Shown in pieces: positions 10,906 to 25,500 of a DNA stretch of 64,000 nucleotides. How positions within the stretch are numbered: position 1 is the first letter of the stretch; every line of letters begins with the position of its first letter. This DNA is from Heliocidaris erythrogramma (taxonomy: Eukaryota; Echinodermata; Echinoidea; Camarodonta; Echinometridae), in the NCBI GenBank assembly GCA_025617745.1, contig CM046870.1, positions 26,269,501 through 26,333,500 of the forward strand. The letters are read 5' to 3'. The notes beneath the pieces were generated by a model. It made no database searches, was not told the origin of the DNA, and was given only the letters and a program-made list of their open reading frames with translations. The translations under genes and the position numbers were made by a program.

Positions 10906-13065
10906 AGGAATTGAGCACCTCAATAATTTTGTTTGCATGCAGTGTTCTTTGAAAAGACTGAACTAAAATAAGGGTGAAATATGGAGGATCCTAAGGTGAA
11001 AGACACTCTAACTTGTAAGTTATAGGCTCCAAAGGGTAATTTTATAGTCTTTGAAACTCTATATTATTTATCCAATCCGGTTTGTTCAAGTAAGTGATCG
11101 ATACATAATGCCTGCCACTGGCTCTATTACATAATCGTATCCGGGTGACCAACCCCCAAAACCATGACTCCAGTCAACTGCCCTCTATAATAGGACAAAT
11201 TTCCCCGAGACAATTTCATATTAACCCTCAGACAACTAACTATACTGGTGATATAAACGGTTGCCCAAGGGGCGTCGCTAGACCATTTTGAATGGGGGAA
11301 GGGGGGGGGTTCGGACCCACTTTGTCGACAAGGAAGCTAAAAAAGTTCATACAAGTACCAAAAAAAAGAAGAAGAAAGGTTATCAATGTTTCAGATTTGT
11401 CAGCAGGCTATAAAAATGTTGAATTTACAGACAAAATATGTTCACTGGGGGTGTCACCCCAACCTCACCCCACCCCCACCCCACCCCCTCTGGCGACTCT
11501 CATGTGTTACTTTTCCGTCGAGTGTAATCTGATATGTACAACTCTGTTCTGATATAATGTGCCTCTGTTTTGTTGAATTCGGGACATATTTAACATGCTT
11601 CCGGTTGTTATGGTTGTGTTTTGTTTTGACGGTAATCTCATTCTATTTCTATATATATGAATTTGAATTTGAATTGTAATTGTAATTTGTGTTCGGGGTA
11701 ATTTGGCCGATGGGTAAATGTCCAATGAAGTACATGGGTATCTGGGGGATTTTGTTAGTTCAGGCAGTGTTCTGCATCGTGTAGACAGAAATGTAACTTC
11801 CCTGGTGAAGACATAAAGAGTAGGTCCTGTCGTAGAGGGCAATACTTCACTTTAAAGATAAGAACCATCGATCTCTACCTTACGATAACAACATGTAAAT
11901 CTCTATACCAAAGCGCTGTGATCTTAGACAGTGTCAAAACAAAAACATTTTGATATCAGTTAATGTACATTTATAAATCAAGTAAAGATCTTATATATTT
12001 ATCTGAATAATAAGCAGATAAAGACGTTTCAGCTTGATGATTTTAGGACAAGTGGCAGAATCCGGAATCCCAAATGCTATTTGAAATGGACCATGTTGAT
12101 AGGAATTGAAAATACGGAGAAAATTAGATCTCCAGAATGCTGAATAATGAAGGTTTGTTAGTTATCATGTAAAACAAGTATACGAGGTTATATTTCATTA
12201 TTTATTTAACACCATGCAGGAATGTTTACTTGCCATTATCAAAACGTTTATAATGGGTTATCAAAGTGAATAGAGTAAAAATGTAAATAAGAGACGCTTA
12301 TCAATTGAATTATAATTTTAAAAAGGACTTATGATTAGGATTTGTTTTCCCTACCTAGAATCCTTATCAATAGGCACCAAAATATTTTATATATGAAAAT
12401 CATTATCTCATGTTTTTCTCCGACTATAATTATGTTACTTATTCAATAATTCATTACCATAAAAATGAATTAGAATTATGCGTCGAGTTATTTTGCGATA
12501 AATACTATTCTGGCTTTAAAATTATTAAATGTCGAAAATAATATTTTTTTGTACAATAAAATATTGTTATCGATGCATGTATGTCATTATGTTTATCGAT
12601 ACATAAATGTACCTATCGATTTAGGTTTATGATTGTAACCTTGTACCATGTATTAAAATGCAGCTAATTTCCACTCATGAATAGACAAATAAAATGAACC
12701 TATGAACCTATGAACTTATGGATGAACATAATTATACTCCTCAAATTTACTTACCAAGTTTTATTTGCTTAGAAATCCACTATACAGGGTGGCCCAGAAA
12801 GAATGCAACACATGAGATCTACAACTCAAATGAAATCATTGACCTAATATCATTGACCGGATATCATTGGTTTTTATTTCATCTGGTATGAAAAATCTTT
12901 TTCGAGTAAATTGACAACAAAATCATCCATTTGGGGTCAGGCGTTTTGATTCTACAGCTATTTATGTGAGACAATGTCATAATAACTTTATGGAAAGCTG
13001 TTATTTTTCTGCTTCTTTCAAACCAACTTGTAATCAGGGTGCTGGACTTTCCCTTTAACCGAGAA
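10906..13065. other. No gene recognised; possible element termini
   Basis: Mostly AT-rich. At 11270-11300 a GGGGCGTCGCTAGA stretch, with CTGGCGACTCT near 11490, could be ends of a degraded TIR element. At 12785-12805, TACAGGGTGGCCCAGAAAG resembles a mariner-type terminus, but no partner end was found. Neither is firm. Confidence 0.4.
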
Positions 13066-13130
13066 CCGCTCGAGAGAGGGTTCACAAACAAAAATGATCT
13101 GGAAAAGTGCGGAATATGGCGACATTCTTG
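13066..13130 (+). pseudogene. Possible decayed copy of the ASNS exon 1 start
   Basis: CGCTCGAGAGAGGGTTCA (from 13068) followed by GTGCGGAATATGG (from 13107) mirrors CGCTCGAGCGAGGGTACA (from 13251) and GTGCGGAATATGG (from 13307) around the true exon 1 start. In this copy the ATG is AAG, and the reading CGIW is followed by unrelated residues and a poly-C run at 13136-13157. It looks like a degraded local duplication about 190 bp upstream; coincidence cannot be excluded. Confidence 0.45.
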
Positions 13131-13304
13131 GGCAGACCCCCCCCCCCCCCCCCCCCCTCCCCGTGGGCACCTCACAACGCACAAACCATCACAGCTTGTA
13201 GTGCTGAAGTCCACAAGACAAGCTGTCTACAATTCACTTCTTAACCGAATCGCTCGAGCGAGGGTACAGTTCCTTCATAATCATAAGCACAAGTCATTCT
13301 GAAA

Positions 13305-13571
13305 ATGTGCGGAATATGGGCGCTTTTTGGCGGGCCCTGGTCACTGACGAACAGTGTCGCCCACCTCACGTCGGCAGCCGCTAAGGTTGGTCACCGCGGA
13401 CCTGACGGGTTCCGTTTCGAGTACGTGCGCGATGTCCCGAACTGTCCCTGTTTCCTAGGCTTCCATCGGCTGAACATCGTCGGGGGCAACTACTGGATGC
13501 AGCCGATGCGATTAAAGCAATATCCCCATATATGGCTGATATACAACGGTGAGATCTATAACTACAAAAAG
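13305..13571 (+). CDS. asns: asns exon 1 (residues 1-89)
   Basis: Starts [10 protein letters not shown]; Cys2 becomes the N-terminal glutaminase nucleophile after Met removal. HRGPD lies near residues 31-35, FLGFHRL follows, and NGEIYNYKK is at the end. Donor AAG|GTCAGT, phase 0. Three short repeats of a CTTCCGATGTAGACTTA-like unit follow the donor at about 13602-13665. Confidence 0.95.
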
Positions 13572-16500
13572 GTCAGTTTCATGTTCTACGGGGCATGTCA
13601 GCTTCCGATGTAGACTTACTTCCGATGTCATGGATGTAGCTTACTTCCGATGTAGACTTACGTACATGAATGTACATTCATTGTGCTTGTTATCCCTGAT
13701 AGCAGAAAGTGTTAAAAATGACGTGATATTTACGTCGTGGTTTTCGTCTTTTTTACGTCCTGTAATTACGTCAATAAGACGACAACTTGCACCAACGCAA
13801 GACGTCAAGAGGACGTCTTATTTTGACGTCATCTCTACGTCTTCATTCCTCTTCCCTGATAGCAGAAAGTGTTAAAAATGACGTGATATTTACGTCGCGG
13901 TTTTCGTCTTTTTTACGTCCTGTAATTACGTCAATAAGACGACAACTTGCACCAACGCAAGACGTCAAGAGGACGTCTTATTTTGACGTCATCTCTACGT
14001 CTTGTACACTGTAAAAACTAAAGTGTTACTTTTAGGGGCATGTACTGCACCTGGAATGCACCTGGAATGCTGTTTATAACACTTGTAGTATGCTAATTTA
14101 CCAGCAAAAAAAATGTGACCGTGGCGAGCCTCGAACCAGGTTCCGCTGATCGAGAGGCGCTGACGTTACCGATGGACTAACGAATGCTTCTTGCAATCCA
14201 GTTTAGTCATGGGAGTCAAGTAGATAACATGAACTATGTGGTGTCGTAAATTCACTATGTAACAATATGATCTGCTCTAAAGCTTAATGCCAGCAATTCT
14301 CGATCAGCGGACCCTGGTTCGAAGCTCGCCCAAATCATTTTTTTATGAATGTTTAGCAGTTTAAGGAGCCGGTCCAGATCCCAAGAAAGTGCTTAAATAG
14401 CACGCTGTGTGCATTCAATAGCACTCTGAGTGCAGTCCCTATGTATGCCCTCAAAAAGTGCTATATACAGCACTTCAGTTTTTACAGTGTACAGATGACG
14501 TCAAAATAAGACGTCCTCTTGACGTCTTGCGTTGGTGCAAGTTGTCGTCTTATTGACGTAATTACAGGACGTAAAAAAGACGAAAACCACGACGTAAATA
14601 TCACGTAATTTTTAACACTTTCTGCTATCAGGGATGTTTATGTGAGTTATATGTCCCGTTTCATAAAACTTGTCATCAGTAACAACTGGCACATTTCTAT
14701 GACTAATTTGTTCTCAACCAATCAGATGCAAGGTTTTCATTAGGCTATAACAACTATCGTTACTTGTTATATTGATAACAAGTTTTATAAAAACGGGGGT
14801 CCTGATTGGGGGAATGGGTCGGAAGTAAAATGAAACTTTTCAATTTGCCTCCAGAATTCTCTGACAAGCAAAAAAAAAAAAAAATCATTCCAAAAGGGGA
14901 CACAATGTACACTATTCTTTCAAGGGGGGGGGGGGGGGGGTGTCATGGGCCGGAAGTGCCCCACTCTAAATCCGCCACTGAAATACATTGCCACGCCTCA
15001 ATGAAAAATAACATCGTTTTGAATGTTATCAAATCATAAAACACTTTACATTTTCATTAATATCTTCCGGATTTCTTTGAAACATGTATTCTAAATCTAC
15101 ATAATTATTACTGATATAAAGTCATGCTTGCCTGTACAAGCTCTACTTTTTATACTAGGTGTAATAAAAAAAAAAAAAAAAACATTTGACACTTATGTTT
15201 ATTAATAACTCCACAGATATAACTCGTATCAGACCGAGGTTTTCAAAATGTAAAACTGAAGGTTGTCACATTCATTTGAAAAAGTTTTTGTTAAATTCCC
15301 TTCATTAATATTCTTAAAATAATGCTCTGAATATAATGATTAGATTTTCACTTTTTAGAAAATTGAGACCACAAATTCTCTTGCTATCCAGTGTCATTGA
15401 TGATTCATGACTCTGGTGTTTTAGAGTTTCAGTGAAAATCTAATTAAATATTCAGAACATCGTATTCAAATCAAAGAGATTTCCTAAAACTTACTCCAAA
15501 TGAATTTGACAGCCTTCAACTTAACAAGGTGAAAACCTCAGTTCGGTGCGAGTAGTAATTTTCGAGTTATTAAAGCTTCTGCGAGAAGCATAGAAATTGT
15601 GTTTAACTTGTTTAAACACAACAGCCTGACCGAATTTTGAAATATACCTTTATTCATCCACGGGGAGCTATATATTTTCTGAACAAATTGAAACCAACTT
15701 CATGAGATTCCGTTTCCTGTGGAATGAGTAACAGCGTCCCGAATGTTGAGCCCCGGTGGTTTTTCTGACGAGGGCCCCGTCTCTGAGGAACGCTACTTTG
15801 CGGGGGGGGGGGGGGGGGGGTGAAAATTTGATGACGACATATCGTGTAGACGCACTCGGAGCTGTATACATGACATGTCGTCACACGTCTAGCGACCCCC
15901 TGCAGTTTCCTCTGTTGTTACGCCATAGGGAGGGGGCGGACCAAAAAAAAATTATCTTTTTTATTTTTTATGGATAAACGGAGACGAAAATTTATGAATA
16001 CCCAGGGTAATTATATTCTTTGTTTACTAAGCTTTACGTCAATATATGGTTGTTTTTTGGTCAGGCTGAGGTCTTTAAAATTGGTATTTGATTTGATTTG
16101 ATTTATTCGTCAGGTATATTACAATACAAACATAACCAGGTACCATGACAGGATAGCCCATGAAAGCCGAAATGGCTTATTTCCAATGGGGTCCTTACCT
16201 AAATAACTGATTAAAAAATACACTAAGAAAACACATTAGTACGGCTACAAGACTATCGTACACGTACGACAAGTAATAAGAATGTACTAAAGTAGCAAAA
16301 TAAAACATTTTTATAAAGTATGCGAAGATTACATAAACGTGAAAACAAGACTTACTCAACGGAAAAAACTATATACAGAAAATCATAATGAAACTATCGA
16401 TAATAAACGTTGGTTACATAAGTCATATAATATAGGAAAAAACCATCTGAGCTACAAAAAGGAGAGGAGAAATATAGTTATGGAGCAGACACATTTTTCA

Positions 16501-19500
16501 GATGATGCTTCAATACCCTTTTAAAATGTAAAAAATTCTTAACTGACTTAACATGATTTGGGAGGGAATTCCAGAAAAGAATACCGTTAAAATAAAAGGA
16601 ATTTCCAATTTTACCTTTCCGCTTAGGCACTATACGAAATTAAATTGACTATTTCTAGTGTCATGCCCATGAACACTTGAAGAGCGAGTAAAATTATTTG
16701 AAATATAGTGATCTGCATTAGAGTAAAAAATCTTATGTACATGGTGAATTAAAAGTTGTTGTGATCTAAGGTTTACATGAAGAAGACAAGCTGTTTCAAG
16801 TTCACTCTTCCCAATGTGTGTTCTTGGTGGTAAGTGATTGATAAATCTTACAATCTTATTTTGAATTATTTTTAACTTGTTTTGATCCACCTTGCCTAGA
16901 CTGCAGTACCATGCCGCATTAACATATTCAAATAAACATTGTATTAAGGAAAAACTTTAAATGCGTCTTGATTTTAAGTTCATGCAATTTTGATAACGAT
17001 ACAAGAATTTTAGACGAGCATTAGCTTTTTTGACAATACTGTCAACCAAACTTGAGCAAGAAAGATCACTAGCTATATTTAGTCCTAAATACTTCACAGA
17101 ATCCTGTCTCTTAATGAGTTGATTGTTATAACTTATATTGAAATCATCAGTATACTTCAGCCTACCCCGCGAACAAAACAAAATACTTTCGGTTTTACCA
17201 ATATGTAAGCTAAGCTTATTTGCTGTCATCCAATTAACACAGTTTGATAATTTTAAGCTAAGTTTTTCCCCGATCAGCTTAGGATCAGTACCAGAATATA
17301 GTAACACACTATCATCCGCATATAAAAGTAATTTACTGTCGTTGACACAAACACACATATCATTAATGTAGCACATGAAAAGAATAGGACCTAATATGCT
17401 CCCCTGGGGAACTCCCCATCTTATGGGCATAGAATCGGAGAGTACATTTTGCAACGAGACAACTTGATGACGATTGGTCAAGTAAGACCTAAACCATTGC
17501 ACACATGCAGAATTTAAACCCATTACTTCTAATGTACTTAACAGTATATTATGGTTAACGGTATCGAAGGCTTTTTGCAAGTCAAGAAGAACCATCCCGA
17601 CAAAACGTCCTTGGGAAATTTCGTTCCTGACAAAATCTAACAGGTGAATAAGACAAGTTTCAGTGGAATAACCATTTCTAAAACCAGATTGAAATTCGTA
17701 TATTATTTTGTTTTCTTGAAAGTAGTTCTCTAATTGGGCATACACACATTTCTTTAGGACCTTCGAGACTATACTTAAAACGCTAATCGGTCTATAATTG
17801 CTAACATTAGTTTTATCTTTCTTTTTATAAAGGGGTGTTACTTTTGCAATTTTCATTTCATCAGGGAAGGTGGAAGTTGAGATAGATAAGTTAATAATGT
17901 AAGTTAAAGGTTTATACAAATATTTAGCTCCATCCTTCAAAAATCTGGCAGGTACCAAGTCAAGCCCGGTACTTTTTGATATTTTCAACTTATTTAATTC
18001 ATCTAAAACAAACTTTTCTTTGACAGGAGAAAAAAGAAAACAACCTTTCGACACACCCTTAGTGTCGTATAATTTTTGTAATTTAACACTGTCCGTTCCA
18101 AATTCATTTGCGTTGCTATCTGGCAGATTACTAGCTATTTATCCAAAGAGGAGACATATATTAATCAATGCAAGTCAGTTCCAGAGCCATGCCATATCAG
18201 CCGACGGAGAATTTTCAGTTTTCAGATTTCCAGGCATCAAAACTAGATCCCCTGAAAAACGAGCGATTACATCCGGGATATTTGTGACGTAAACGTGCGG
18301 ACATCTAGAGCTCTCTCGATGTTTTGTTTACAATAGCTTTTATGGTAATTCAATAATAGTGAGAACGCCAAAATTTCGAAGGAAGAATGTCTGGTGAATA
18401 TTGCAACGATGATTATCATCCTCGATATGAATATTGAAATTGATGATGAAGAATATAGCAGTGATAGTGACATCGATGAAGATGACGGAGAAATTCAAGG
18501 ATTTGACGATGAAAATGGAGGTACATGTAGGTGTGTACGTACCGGTACGTCGCACTTTGCATCTTCGATCTAACTTAGATATATTGAAATATCCACGCTA
18601 TCAATTTCATCTTATTCTTAGTATTTACTTAACATATGTTTGTGATAACAATTTATGCATTTCATTGTCATTTGATGTAATTTACACCTTTTTTGTATGG
18701 TGGGCTCCAAAAATTATCCAACATTTAAATAAAAGTAGGCCGTCAGTTCAAAAAGGTTGAGAAGTGCTGGTCTAGACTAGATCGATCAGCTTATCATCAC
18801 TCAGTCTCAGAACAATGTCAATACATTTTTATTTAGTTAGACTATATACAAAGTACAAGTGGTAATGCTAAGTTATATACACTAAGTATGTAGATCTATG
18901 TCACTAGTAGTACCTATATACAGGCGCGGATCCGGGGGCCCAGCGGACCCGCCCCCTCCCCCCCCCCCCCAAAAAAAAAAAAAGAGGGAAAGAGAGAAAG
19001 AGAGAAGGAAAAGAAGGGAAAGGGAGAGAAGTGAGAAAAGGAAAAGAAGAAGAACAAGAAGAAAATTTGAAAAGGGGAAGAAAGAGGCCAGGGGCCGAAA
19101 GGGCCTTGCCTCCCCCCGCGCCCAAAAATAGTGAAGGAAGGGGGGGGGGAGAAAAAAGAAGGCAAAAAGTGGAAGGAGTCCGGGGCCGAAAGGGCCTTAC
19201 CTCCCAGGGTGTAGTGTTGCCTGTTGCCTCCCCCCCCCCCCCCCCATAAAAAAGAGAGAGCAGGAAGGAAAGTAGAAAGAAGAAAAAAAAGGGAAAGAAA
19301 AGGAAAAGAAGAGAAAGGGAGGGAGGAGAGAAAAGTGAAAAAGGAAGAACAAATTAAAAGAGGAAGAAGCGCGGAGGCCGGGGGACCGAAAGGACCTTGC
19401 CTCTCCGTTCTCCCTCCCCCTCCCCCTCCCCGGCCAAAAAGAGGGGAGTAAGGGGAAGGGAAAGAGGAGAGAATGGGAAAAGAAAAAAAATGAAATGAAA

Positions 19501-22500
19501 GAGGAAGAAAAAGGGGGAGGGTCCAGGGACCGAAAGGGCCTTGCCTCCCAGGCCCCCTTGATAACAGATGGGTGAACATAATTTTGCTGTAAACTAGTTT
19601 TGCTATATGTGCTGTATAATTAAAATGTTTTGTTTGTTAATTCTATTATGTGCTGTATTTTGTTGTTATTAATGTGTTTATAAAGTATTGCAAAGTCAAA
19701 GGCAATATTTAATAAAGATATTTCTATAAGGGGAAAAACTCGGGCCTTCCCCCCCCCCCCCCCACCACCAAAACGATAGAGAGAGAGAGAGAGAGAGCGA
19801 GACGGGAAAGGGATCGAAAGAGAGAGAAGGAAATAAAATAAAGAGAAGGAAATAAAAGGGGAGAAGAATGGAAGATCAGGTTTTCCCTCGAACAAGGTAC
19901 GCTGGTGCAGATGGGCGAGAGAGAGAGAGAGAGAAAGGAAAGGGAAATGAAAAAAAAGAAAGAAAGAAAGAAAAGGAGTCTGAGAGAAGAACAGAGGAAG
20001 AGCAAAAAAGGGGGGACAGCGGTGCAATCGAATGTTTATCGTATCGAACATTGGTTGGGATTTGCAACTTATTTTACATCTTTATTTTCTGTAGTTTGTT
20101 GTCTATTGTCCTCCGAGTCGAATCGGTTTATAACCTTCACTATTTGCTGGATTACAGGCGCACGCCACAACGCCTAGTTCTTTGTATCTATAAATTATAT
20201 CAACAAGATAAATGCGACTGCCTATTATGCCTCCGCCCACTTTTTTTTAAGATATCGCGATGTAATTTCATAATAACTTGGCCTCTGTGACCCTTCAGTT
20301 TTGACCTACTTCAAAATTTAATCACATTGTCTTCCTAGTCGTTTGATGCAGTTGAATGACCTCACATTGTTTATTTATCTATTTTGAAATGTTGAACTGG
20401 TTTTTTTACAGACGTGTATCAATCAGATAATTATTTACATCTGGGACCGACCTTTAATATCACCATCTAAAAGACGTGACTCAGACTCGATCTAGGGTTC
20501 TCTGATTACAAGGCCTATTGCTTTTGCTGTGTATCTTTTATAATTTCTTGTCCTATGTATATTTGAATTATGCTTTTATAATTCATCATGTATCAGCTAT
20601 TAGCTGTCATCTTGAACATCGTTCAATAAAAGCGTATCAAATCAAGTGTGAACGTCATATCTCTTATGAAATAGTATGCATACAGCATACTAGCCAGTGG
20701 AACTTTTTTTTTGTATGAAAGAAAGTGTTTGGAACTTATAGTGCACATGATGCAATTTCAGGTGCGATTTTTCTTAGTGAAACGCCTTGCCATTCTTGTG
20801 GAATACTGGAATACTCTCTTCTTTTTTTAAACATTTGTTTAACCTTTTATACAGTAATACAAATATGTACAAGCCAACTACTTTTGGTTTTAATCATGTC
20901 AACGGTTATCCTTAAGACGTTTAGATACTGTTGATGATATTTCCACCTATTTTCAACAATATAGTGGAAAATCAAATTTTAACATTTCTTTTTTGAATCA
21001 TACCGTTACCGTGTCCGATATTGTCTTTATTATCTCGTGCGACAATTAATGACTGGTTTGCACAAAAAATATTAGTGCTGTTCCTTTTGAAATTTGATTT
21101 ACAGTATATGCCATTTCAGTCTTTTCAGATACATAACTGTTTGATATCTTCGCCGACTGTCGCCGAGGAGTAATGATTTGCCACAGTAATGAGCCCTTAG
21201 TACGGCTCCTGGCTTCCTGCAAGAGCCGACGCATGCTAATAAGGATTCACGAAACTCAGTGTTTAGGGCGGATTTCGAGGAAGTTAGCGTACATGACCAT
21301 AATGACACCATCAGAAACAGACGTTAGTTATTACCGAACAAAAGATGAATAAGTAGCCCCTCGAAATCATAGGTGTCAAATTGTAAATATTTTCTTTCGG
21401 AATTTAGAAACTTTAGTCATTATAATATGATCTGTATGGACTTTAAAATTTTCAGAATGTTCTTCCGGCGGGAGTGAAAGCCCTTTATATGCTTTTGCAC
21501 CCCCCCCCCCGAGATCGAGCGTCAGATACGCCATTTGTCACCATTATTGTAGCAATATGTAGCTCACATGATTTAAAATTTGCCCCCCCCCCCCAAGAAA
21601 CCCTGGATCCGCGCTTGCCTATATAGTAGGCTAGACCGAAATTCTGACCCTCGTTCGTTAAGCCTTATAGTCACAACTGCCCGTACGGGCTTGTACGGGT
21701 GGTTTACCGGCCGGGTTTACGGGCAGAAATTTGGGAAAACGCAAGGGGGACGCAGGTTGTTCGTACGGAATTTCGAGTTCGCAGGCAGCACGCTTAAAGC
21801 CGTAGGCCGAAAATGTGTATGCACATTATTTTCTGCGTTCTCGCTAAGACAGGCAGCCCGTGGACAGGACGTAATGAACACTCACAGTCTCCGCAAGAGG
21901 GTAGTGTAGATTTGCCCTTAGCGGATTTTTTATTGTTATTGAAACTTCTCACTGTATAGACTACATAATGGTCACAAATCTAGTCTTAATAACACCAGTC
22001 TCAGAAAACAACTCGGGATTAGTGACAAAAATCAAGTCAATGATTGAGCATGTATTTTGAGTTATACGGGTAGGCATGTCAACCAATTGCTTAAGACTAT
22101 ATAACTCAAATAGGAATTGTAATTTTTCTGCAATTGTATCTCTTTTATCACTGATAAAATTACAGTTAAAATCTCCCAAATAGCACAATTAATATTTTCA
22201 GACATTACTTTTGCAAGGCATGTATCAAGTTTCTCAAAATAATCTATTGTCGAATTCGGTGGCCTATACATTGAACCTACCAATATAGGAGGTTTGTGGG
22301 GATGACAGAGCCCCAGCCACAAACATTCTAAGTCATTACTGTTTAAATCATGCCTTTGCTTGAAATCATACTTATTGGATATAAAGATAAAGATAAAGAT
22401 CCTTGAAGATAGAGATAGAGGTATAGTTTGAGTCATTCCAAAAATATATATTTGTAAAATGTTAAAAGTATCTACGCATTTTTGTTTATAGTTAGCTGTT

Positions 22501-25500
22501 TATAGTTGTTTATAGTTTATAGTTAGCTGGGACTCTGAGCCCAATAAGATTTAATTCATAAAAAGATAGTTAAACTTTGTTAATGAATCCAGATCTAAAT
22601 CCAAATCCAAGATCAAAGGCTTAAATAGTCATAAATTGACTGATACGAGCCTCAAAATCAAAAAAAAAAAAAAAAAAAGAGTTTTTTTTTTTTTTCACAC
22701 TTGAATTTCCAGTGTCTTCAGGAGGTCCGACGTTTCTTCAAGACATTTTCTAAATCAGGACTGACTCTTGAATCACAATGCCTGGAGCAAGAGAGGCAGG
22801 GGTCAGAAGAGAACACGTGGGGCTAAGAGGGTGGAAATCCACCGCCGACCGTACTGTCGCCGTACGGTTTTAGTACGTTCATCTTGCTTTAACCCTACTA
22901 CCGGCGTGAATGTGGCGCAACAGGCCTGTACGTTCTTGCAACACGTACGGTGTACGTGCGATTAACGGACGTGAACCTTGCGTCATCTGCACGGAGCACA
23001 TACAAATCGCACTGCATTTGCACGTTACACTCACGATTAAATTTCCGACTGAGGCGTACTGACGCTTTGCGTGCCGCAAGTTAACTGCAATACATACGTG
23101 CTCCTTGCGTGCTCCTTACTACTTATACTCCCTGTGCGAACTGCCACGGACCTCTACGTTTTTTCCAACCCCGAAAAAACGCAGAAACCGTGCGTCCTGA
23201 AAAAAACGTACGGGCAGTTGTGACTAAGGATTTAGCTCTTCACTAAAGCCTAGGTCACAACACGCCGTACTTGCAAGTGCGTGCTGTCTGCGTGCAAAAA
23301 CGTGGGCAAAATTTGTGGATCCGTACGTGGTGAGTACTGCCTCCGTACGGATTTGGGGCACGCAGACAAGACGTAGAATTTTTAGTGCAGGAGGAACTTT
23401 CGCTGCGTTCAGGCTGCGGGCGGTCTACGGATTCACCCCCAGTACGGGTGACGTGCGTTGACGTACGTGCCCTCTGCTGCTAACGAGCGCACAACGCACG
23501 GACTCCGTGAGTTTTTGAAAATTTTTCCCACAGTTACTTGCTCTACGGACAACGCACCTAGCACGTGCGTGCTCCGCACGTGATAAGTGCGGGTTCCGTG
23601 CTTATTCGGCGCTTCTCCAGTTCAATTGTCCAGTGAGCACGCAGAACTCACGTAAACCGCACCGAGGAAGTACGTGCTATACACTTACAACGCACGTTGT
23701 GCGCGCTGATTTCTGCAAGATAAAAGCCGAGCAGACTGACGAATATCATCATTTCGTCTCCAAGATCCCCAAGAAGCTTAACAAAAAGGGGTCAGCTCAA
23801 AAGACAGCTAATAGGGCCAGAGAGGCCCAACAGAAACGGGCCGTAGATGATGTAAAGGCAGGCGACGAACAGATGAGGAGCGACATAGGGCGGGAAAAAC
23901 TCACGTTTATCGCACTTGCACGCACTTACTCCCTGCAAGTCAGTAAGGACACCGTACATTAAAGTACGGCCTCCGTACGATAACGAGGCAACCGCACGGC
24001 GATCGTACGTTGTAAGCACGTACAACTCACATACCAGGTGCGCAACGTACGATGCACGCAAACAATCAAGTCCAGGCGTGGCGTGCGGGCCACGTACTTA
24101 CACCTTAATTGCGTTGTAGTGCGTGTGAAGTGCGTTGACGTACTCCTTCCCTGCTCTTGCTACTCCCTCCCCACGTTGTCAGAAAAACGTGGCGGATGTG
24201 GCCTCCTCAGAACACGTACGGACTAAAAACACGCACGGCGGGTTGTGACCTAGGCTTTAGAGACAGAACCCGACTACACGCCGACGTGTAGTTGAAAAAA
24301 TCGCAATAATCTGATTTTTCTTCATATATCTAGATCTACATATTATTATTGAATTGGTTAGGCCTAGGCTCTACTTACCAATTTGACTGAATAATCCGTT
24401 TAAAGCTCCTTTTTCAGGTAATTCAGCGTCCAAGGTTTTCTCCGTTTGAACATCTTGCAGCCGTATTCAAACTGTGTAAGTCAATGTGTACTCGGTTTGC
24501 ACAGCAGAGTGATACGACCGTTTCTGTCGCTAATTGAAGAGCTAACGAACAAGAGACAGAATTTTAGGTCTACTAGTAGGCCTATGGAGATTATACTCAA
24601 GATAACTGGGCAGGTTTGAATTGTACCTGATGACTATGGGGTAATTGTTTAAGCAGGGCCCGCTGGGAGAACAGTTCTTAGAACTGAAGTGCCTACCCCG
24701 GGTAAACAAAACTAATAAGCCACTTCGGAGATGCAATCTGAGCATGAGCAGATAAAGGTCATCTGTACAAAATTCTAAAACCCACTGACACTAATATTCG
24801 ATATGTGCTCATGAATGTCATGTAATCATTATTCAATTATGCACTAATGGTGCATTCCATGATATCCAGGTGGAAGTATTCTTTTTAAAGGGGGAAACAA
24901 AAGCTATTCATGAGGCACCTCTATCACTCCCAGAGTTATTTTTCTGAAGTGCACATAAAGGGACCCTCCATGTCTAAAATATCTGTGGATATTTGGGGTC
25001 ATTTGTACCATGCGCTAACCCCGAACTGGCTTATTATTATAGGTTTTCCCGGTCAATTTCGTAAGATCGTCAGTCAATTTCATTTTGCGTGCATTAAATT
25101 TCAAGGATTTAGGTCGCGCACAGACGATTTGTAATTCAAATTCATTTTCATATCATTCGAATTTGTATTTATGTCATTTGAATCTAAGTTTTTGTCAATC
25201 AAATTCGCACTAAATGCACCTAGTTCGCAAAACGTTCATTCAATTTAGCAAAGAATGGCAAGGGAATTGCGCAATACTGTTATTCCAGCATTCAATTTCA
25301 TTTCGGATCATTCAACTTAACACGTTGAGCATTCAAAATCAAATGTAGTTCCAGTAAATTTTGTCAGTTGATAATTATTTGGTATTTTGATTCTTTCCTT
25401 ATGAGTTTTCTGCACAAATGGGTGTGTTTTTCTATAATCAATAACATTCTTTCTTCTGATTTATTATTTTTATTTTATTTTCTTCTGATTTATCATCATT

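Larger units (their letters stand above)
16086..18136 (-). mobile_element. 5'-truncated CR1/L2-like LINE, minus strand
   Basis: Minus-strand LINE with most of an RT domain and the C-terminal tail, ending at the low-coordinate side in an (AAATC)n tail at 16086-16105. The upstream (higher coordinate) frame closes at about 18136, and no endonuclease is attached, so it is 5'-truncated or interrupted. It lies antisense inside asns intron 1. Confidence 0.85.

Noticed and set aside
13549..14014. Overlapping ORFs after exon 1 as an extended exon
   Set aside because: They run through the AAG|GTCAGT donor into MITE arms; exon 2 continues the conserved protein in phase from that donor.
14110..14190. 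tRNA gene on the minus strand
   Set aside because: Contains CCTGGTTCGAGG and an A-box-like stretch, but no anticodon or acceptor stem could be formed; part of a MITE's inverted arm.
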